Assembly: GCA_021793535.1 (NCBI GenBank)
Contig: JAJYSO010000050.1
Location: 1 to 8,699 of the forward strand
Length of the DNA stretch: 8,699 bases
Direction of reading: 5' to 3'
Source of the DNA: Bacteroidota bacterium
Lineage (GTDB): Bacteria > Bacteroidota > Bacteroidia > Flavobacteriales > Flavobacteriaceae
A program made the translations under genes and the position numbers. Under the pieces are notes generated by a model. That model saw nothing but the letters and a program-made list of their open reading frames with translations. It did no database searches and was not told the origin of the DNA. Positions 7,098 through 8,699 of this stretch are shown piece after piece. The stretch's first letter is position 1, and every line of letters begins with the position of its first letter.

Positions 7098-8207
7098 ATG
7101 AAAAAATTAAACCTAAAAAATATTTTCTCTTTCATATTCCTGTTGACCGCATTTTGTTTCCATTCCAATTTACACGCTCAGGCCAACAAAGATACCGATC
7201 AAAGTATTGATGATTTAAAGAGACAAATACGCTCTTTACAGTTCAATCTCAGTTCAATCGAAAAAGGAACTATGGATATCCTACTCTTTGATGCTGTTCG
7301 GGACATTGCAATAACGGACAAAGTATATATAACCGGACCTTCGCTATCCACACAACAAACCCCAAACCCCACAGCACAAGGAGCCGGTAATCCGTTTAGA
7401 TTCTACGCCTACGTCTTTATCCCTAAGGACTATTCTGCCAACCAAAAATACCCCCTCCTTGTTTTCCCTCATGGAGGTGTTCATGGTAGTTTTGATACCG
7501 TGTATATCCATATTGTCCGCGAGCTCATTGCTCAAGGGTATGTTGTTGTTGCCCCAGAATATAGAGGAAGTACAGGATATGGTCAAGGATCCTATTATGC
7601 AATTGATTACGGAGGCAAAGAAATTGCAGACACACATGCCAGTAGAAATTATATGATAGACAATTATGATTTTATCGACCGCAACAGAGTAGGAATATTA
7701 GGTTGGAGCCATGGAGGATTACATGCCTTGATGAATATTTTTGACTATCCCAAGGATTACCAAGCTGCTTATGCGGGAGTCCCTGTGAGCGATTTAATAG
7801 CGCGTATGGGATATAAAACTGAAGGCTACAGGGATTTATTCTCCGCTGACTACCATATTGGAAAAACGGCATATGAAGACGTCAATGAATATCGCAGAAG
7901 GTCTCCTGCTTGGAATGCTGAAAAATTAAAAACACCTCTTCTTGTACATACCAATACCAATGATGAAGATGTGAATGTTTTAGAAGTAGAGCACCTCATT
8001 AAAGCCCTAAAAGCGGAAGGAAAAGAAAATCTGTTCCAATACAAAATATACGAAGACATACCCGGTGGCCACCTTTTTAACAGGATGGACTTTAAAGAAG
8101 CCCGGGAAAGTAGACTGGAAATCTATAAATTCTTCTCCAACCATTTAAAACCCAATAAACCTTTTAGCTCCTTGAATGATTTCAAGGTGGCCTATTATTT
8201 AAAATAA
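7098..8207 (+). CDS. Secreted S9 (prolyl oligopeptidase)-type serine peptidase/hydrolase
   Basis: This 369-residue exported alpha/beta hydrolase of the S9/PF00326 type probably cleaves short peptides or esters in the periplasm or outside the cell. A signal peptide covers residues 1-~28 (core IFSFIFLLTAF, cleavage near HAQA). Residues ~34-56 are a short charged helical stretch (DDLKRQIRSLQFNL). The catalytic domain starts near 100. It shows FPHGGVHG (123-130, oxyanion region), YRGSTGYG (155-162), the nucleophile elbow GWSHGG (Ser204), Asp289 in NTNDEDVN and His325 in PGGHLF, so the triad appears complete. The N-terminal beta-propeller of many S9 enzymes is absent, which leaves the active site open. 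The gene lies 62 bases after susD in the same direction and probably shares its transcript. AAGAAG a few bases before the ATG may be a weak ribosome site. A carbohydrate or xenobiotic esterase with the same fold cannot be excluded. Confidence 0.88.
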   Translation: MKKLNLKNIFSFIFLLTAFCFHSNLHAQANKDTDQSIDDLKRQIRSLQFNLSSIEKGTMDILLFDAVRDIAITDKVYITGPSLSTQQTPNPTAQGAGNPFRFYAYVFIPKDYSANQKYPLLVFPHGGVHGSFDTVYIHIVRELIAQGYVVVAPEYRGSTGYGQGSYYAIDYGGKEIADTHASRNYMIDNYDFIDRNRVGILGWSHGGLHALMNIFDYPKDYQAAYAGVPVSDLIARMGYKTEGYRDLFSADYHIGKTAYEDVNEYRRRSPAWNAEKLKTPLLVHTNTNDEDVNVLEVEHLIKALKAEGKENLFQYKIYEDIPGGHLFNRMDFKEARESRLEIYKFFSNHLKPNKPFSSLNDFKVAYYLK

Positions 8208-8216
8208 TTCTTGAGC

Positions 8217-8272
8217 GAGCCGCAAGGGTCCTCTTCGAGGATGAAAGTACACACGCTTGCGGCTTCTTCTTA
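8217..8272 (+). terminator. Probable transcription terminator with nested hairpins
   Basis: AGCCGCAAG (8218-8226) pairs perfectly with CTTGCGGCT (8256-8264). Inside the loop, TCCTC (8229-8233) pairs with GAGGA (8237-8241) around TTC. A T-rich stretch (TCTTCTTATTTAT) follows the outer stem. It begins 10 bases after the S9 gene stop, so it should end the susC-susD-S9 transcript. The 29-base loop is longer than in a textbook intrinsic terminator. Confidence 0.7.
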
Positions 8273-8286
8273 TTTATGCTTTTATC

Positions 8287-8699
8287 ATGAAATACACTAA
8301 ACCCTTCTTAAACCATAGAAAACGAACGTTCTCTGTCTTTCAAGCCCCGCTTTGGATCTTGTTGGCCTTCTTTTTGTTTTCCTGTGCGGACTCCGCTGAA
8401 AAGAAAACACAAGAGACACCTGCCAAACCCGATAAAAATATTATCGAATCTGAAACCGCTGACTTTAAAGTCTTGCCCGAATACCAAGATAAAATCGATC
8501 AACTCTTAGAAGCTGAACTCATCAAAAAAGCCTTTAACCGCATTGAAGAAGTCGACAAAGAAACCGTTCAAAATCAAATCGATCTCACCGAGCTCGAAGC
8601 CCCTCCTTTTAAGGAAGGAAAGTTTGGAAGAACCGAGCTGTTTAAAAAACTCATGGAAAAGTACGGCATCAAATCCGTCGAAATTGATTCGGTAGGGAA
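8287..8699 (+). CDS. Lipoprotein M20-type metallopeptidase, N-terminal part (runs off the window)
   Basis: An open frame from ATG 8287 continues to the window end, with 137 codons seen and no stop. A basic N-terminus (KPFLNHRKR) and hydrophobic stretch (PLWILLAFFLF) end at a lipobox FLFSC with Cys33, so the product is probably an exported lipoprotein. A charged linker follows. Residues 98-137 (IDLTELEAPPFKEGK ... ELFKKLMEKYGIKSVEID) match the start of M20/M25/M40 metallopeptidases, whose first helix and strand read like IPAPPFKE...R...F...G...V.ID.VGN. The zinc ligands and dimerisation domain lie beyond the end, so catalytic competence cannot be judged. It follows the terminator hairpin by about 20 bases and is probably a separate transcription unit. 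Its codons favour C-ending forms (GTC, CTC, ATC, CCC) more than the fecR-susCD genes do. Confidence 0.75.
   Translation, partial: MKYTKPFLNHRKRTFSVFQAPLWILLAFFLFSCADSAEKKTQETPAKPDKNIIESETADFKVLPEYQDKIDQLLEAELIKKAFNRIEEVDKETVQNQIDLTELEAPPFKEGKFGRTELFKKLMEKYGIKSVEIDSVG

Noticed and set aside
7344..7656. Open frames on both strands inside the S9 gene
   Set aside because: The overlapping S9 frame carries signal peptide, oxyanion and catalytic motifs, so these are shadows.
8308..8502. A 64-residue minus-strand frame over the start of the M20 gene
   Set aside because: The plus strand carries a convincing lipoprotein signal and M20-like start, and the minus frame has no recognisable features.

Overview
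The window looks like a low-GC member of the Bacteroidota, most probably a Flavobacteriaceae-type organism. The grounds are a SusC/SusD pair, a FecR-family anti-sigma factor with a DUF4974-type C-terminus, a TonB-dependent transporter with an N-terminal STN signalling domain, lipoproteins, and genes without strong Shine-Dalgarno sites. The genus cannot be decided from the sequence. All genes read on the + strand.

Layout. Positions 1-301 hold a decayed fragment of a fecR gene, possibly preceded by the last codons of an upstream gene (1-26). Positions 302-870 are a rearranged junction that carries the first ~81 codons of an IS5-type transposase, cut off at about 646, and then AT-rich sequence. 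An intact fecR (871-2040) follows. After an 87-base gap with a hairpin and a 12-bp tandem repeat come a full-length susC (2128-5625) and a susD-like lipoprotein gene (5638-7035). The susD reading frame is broken by an in-frame TAG at 5743-5745, just after the lipoprotein signal. A secreted single-domain S9-type serine hydrolase (7098-8207) comes next and ends at a nested hairpin, probably a terminator. The start of a lipoprotein M20-type metallopeptidase (8287 to beyond the end) closes the window.

How it fits together (inference). FecR, the STN-bearing SusC and an ECF sigma factor, presumably just upstream of the window, would form a trans-envelope signalling chain that switches on susC-susD-S9 when ligand is imported. 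The visible enzymes are a serine peptidase-like hydrolase and an M20 peptidase, and no glycoside hydrolase is seen. A RagAB-like system for oligopeptides, or for a peptide or ester-containing compound, is therefore at least as likely as a classical polysaccharide locus. The amber codon in susD and the wreckage at the 5' end suggest that the locus is decaying or recently rearranged, unless the TAG is a sequence error.

I found no tRNA, rRNA, CRISPR array or clear new defence system.
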